Source of the DNA: Gemmatimonadota bacterium
GTDB lineage: Bacteria > Gemmatimonadota > Gemmatimonadetes > Longimicrobiales > Gaopeijiaceae
Direction: 5' to 3'
DNA length: 5,595 bases
NCBI GenBank assembly: GCA_018678395.1
Contig: JAHHMJ010000465.1
Location: 1-5,595, forward strand
Shown here in pieces: positions 5,329 through 5,595 of this stretch. The notes beneath the pieces are model-generated. The model was not told the origin of the DNA. It did no database searches and was given only the letters and a program-made list of their open reading frames with translations. A program made the translations under genes and the position numbers. Numbering within the stretch: position 1 is the stretch's first letter; each line of letters opens with the position of its first letter.

Positions 5329-5595
5329 CAGCGGTCTCCGGGGGTTGGGGTAGCGGCCGGCGGAGGCGCGGAGCCCCAGCGATCGGCGACGTCGGTCGGT
5401 CTCAATGCGCCGGTGTAGAGGGCCATGCCGAGCACCACGCCGTAGGCGCCGGCGTCTTCGAGGAATGCGAGGTCGTCCATGGTGGTCACGCCGCCGGAGA
5501 CCCATACCGGGTGGGGTGAGAGGCGGACCACGCGCTGCATCGCCTCGGCGTCGATGCCCTCAAGGCGCCCTTCCCGACCGACGTCGGTACAGAGT
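5328..5595 (-). CDS. hisA: HisA: phosphoribosylformimino-AICAR-P isomerase, C-terminal part
   Basis: Only the last 89 codons are inside the window; the gene runs off the right edge, so its start and first catalytic Asp are unseen. The frame enters at 5594 and reads LCTDVGREGRLEGID, then VWVSGGVTTMDDLAFL and GVVLGMALYTGAL. This matches the second half of the HisA TIM barrel: the TD(V/I)xxxG strand, the phosphate-binding SGGV, and the final (V/I)xGxALY strand. HisA isomerizes ProFAR to PRFAR, the substrate of HisF. The protein ends in a Pro/Ala-rich tail of about 15 residues. A Glu stands where RDG is more usual in the TDIxRDG motif. HisF is a related half-barrel duplication, but the TD(V/I) motif and ALY ending favour HisA. 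Its TGA overlaps the hisB ATG. Confidence 0.93.
   Translation of the reverse strand, partial: LCTDVGREGRLEGIDAEAMQRVVRLSPHPVWVSGGVTTMDDLAFLEDAGAYGVVLGMALYTGALRPTDVADRWGSAPPPAATPTPGDR
5336..5339 (-). promoter_or_regulatory. Ribosome binding site of hisB within the end of hisA
   Basis: GGAG on the minus strand ends 7 bases before the ATG at 5328, which itself overlaps the hisA TGA. This fixes the hisB start and indicates coupled translation. Confidence 0.6.

Noticed and set aside
5329..5505. N-terminal extension of HisB
   Set aside because: The extra 59 residues are Arg-rich and come from reading the hisA coding region out of frame. HisB similarity starts at the ATG at 5328.

Overview
This is a GC-rich bacterial window with six protein-coding genes. 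I see no mobile element, CRISPR array, tRNA or rRNA. The likely source is a soil or environmental bacterium of the Gemmatimonadota or a related FCB-type lineage. That rests on three things: a short lipoprotein signal running into a Cys-Asp-Asp and Thr/Ala/Pro-rich linker, a kinase/RapZ-C plus nucleotidyltransferase pair of the type I associate with Bacteroidota and relatives, and uniformly high GC at third codon positions. The assignment is an inference from style, not a marker-gene result.

Layout. (1) Positions 56-817, minus strand: a secreted spondin-domain lipoprotein, with a GC-rich hairpin just downstream of its stop. (2) Positions 818-1133: a 316 bp divergent intergenic region that holds several inverted repeats, including a near-perfect 16 bp palindrome, and must carry the promoters for both flanking units. 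(3) Positions 1134-3330, plus strand: a two-gene operon. The first gene fuses an AmgK-like aminoglycoside-phosphotransferase-fold sugar kinase to a RapZ C-terminal domain. Seven bases later comes a MurU-like sugar-1-phosphate nucleotidyltransferase. (4) Positions 3331-3367: a 37 bp convergent gap with a perfect hairpin, probably a shared terminator. (5) Positions 3368-5595, minus strand: part of a histidine operon, transcribed hisA (only its C-terminal part is inside the window), hisB, hisF, hisIE, with overlaps or gaps of a few bases.

How the genes work together. By analogy with the AmgK/MurU pathway of Pseudomonas, the kinase would phosphorylate a recycled amino sugar (MurNAc or GlcNAc) at the anomeric carbon, and the nucleotidyltransferase would convert the sugar-1-phosphate to a UDP-sugar, returning cell-wall material to peptidoglycan synthesis without passing through GlcN6P. 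The fused RapZ C-terminal domain is the most interesting part. In E. coli RapZ this domain binds small RNA and senses glucosamine-6-phosphate, so here it may connect wall recycling to amino-sugar supply. The his genes encode HisA (ProFAR isomerase), HisB (IGP dehydratase only, with no phosphatase domain), HisF (cyclase subunit of IGP synthase) and HisIE (bifunctional early-pathway enzyme). HisH, the glutaminase partner of HisF, is not in the window. HisB is short and departs from the usual motif at two metal-site regions.
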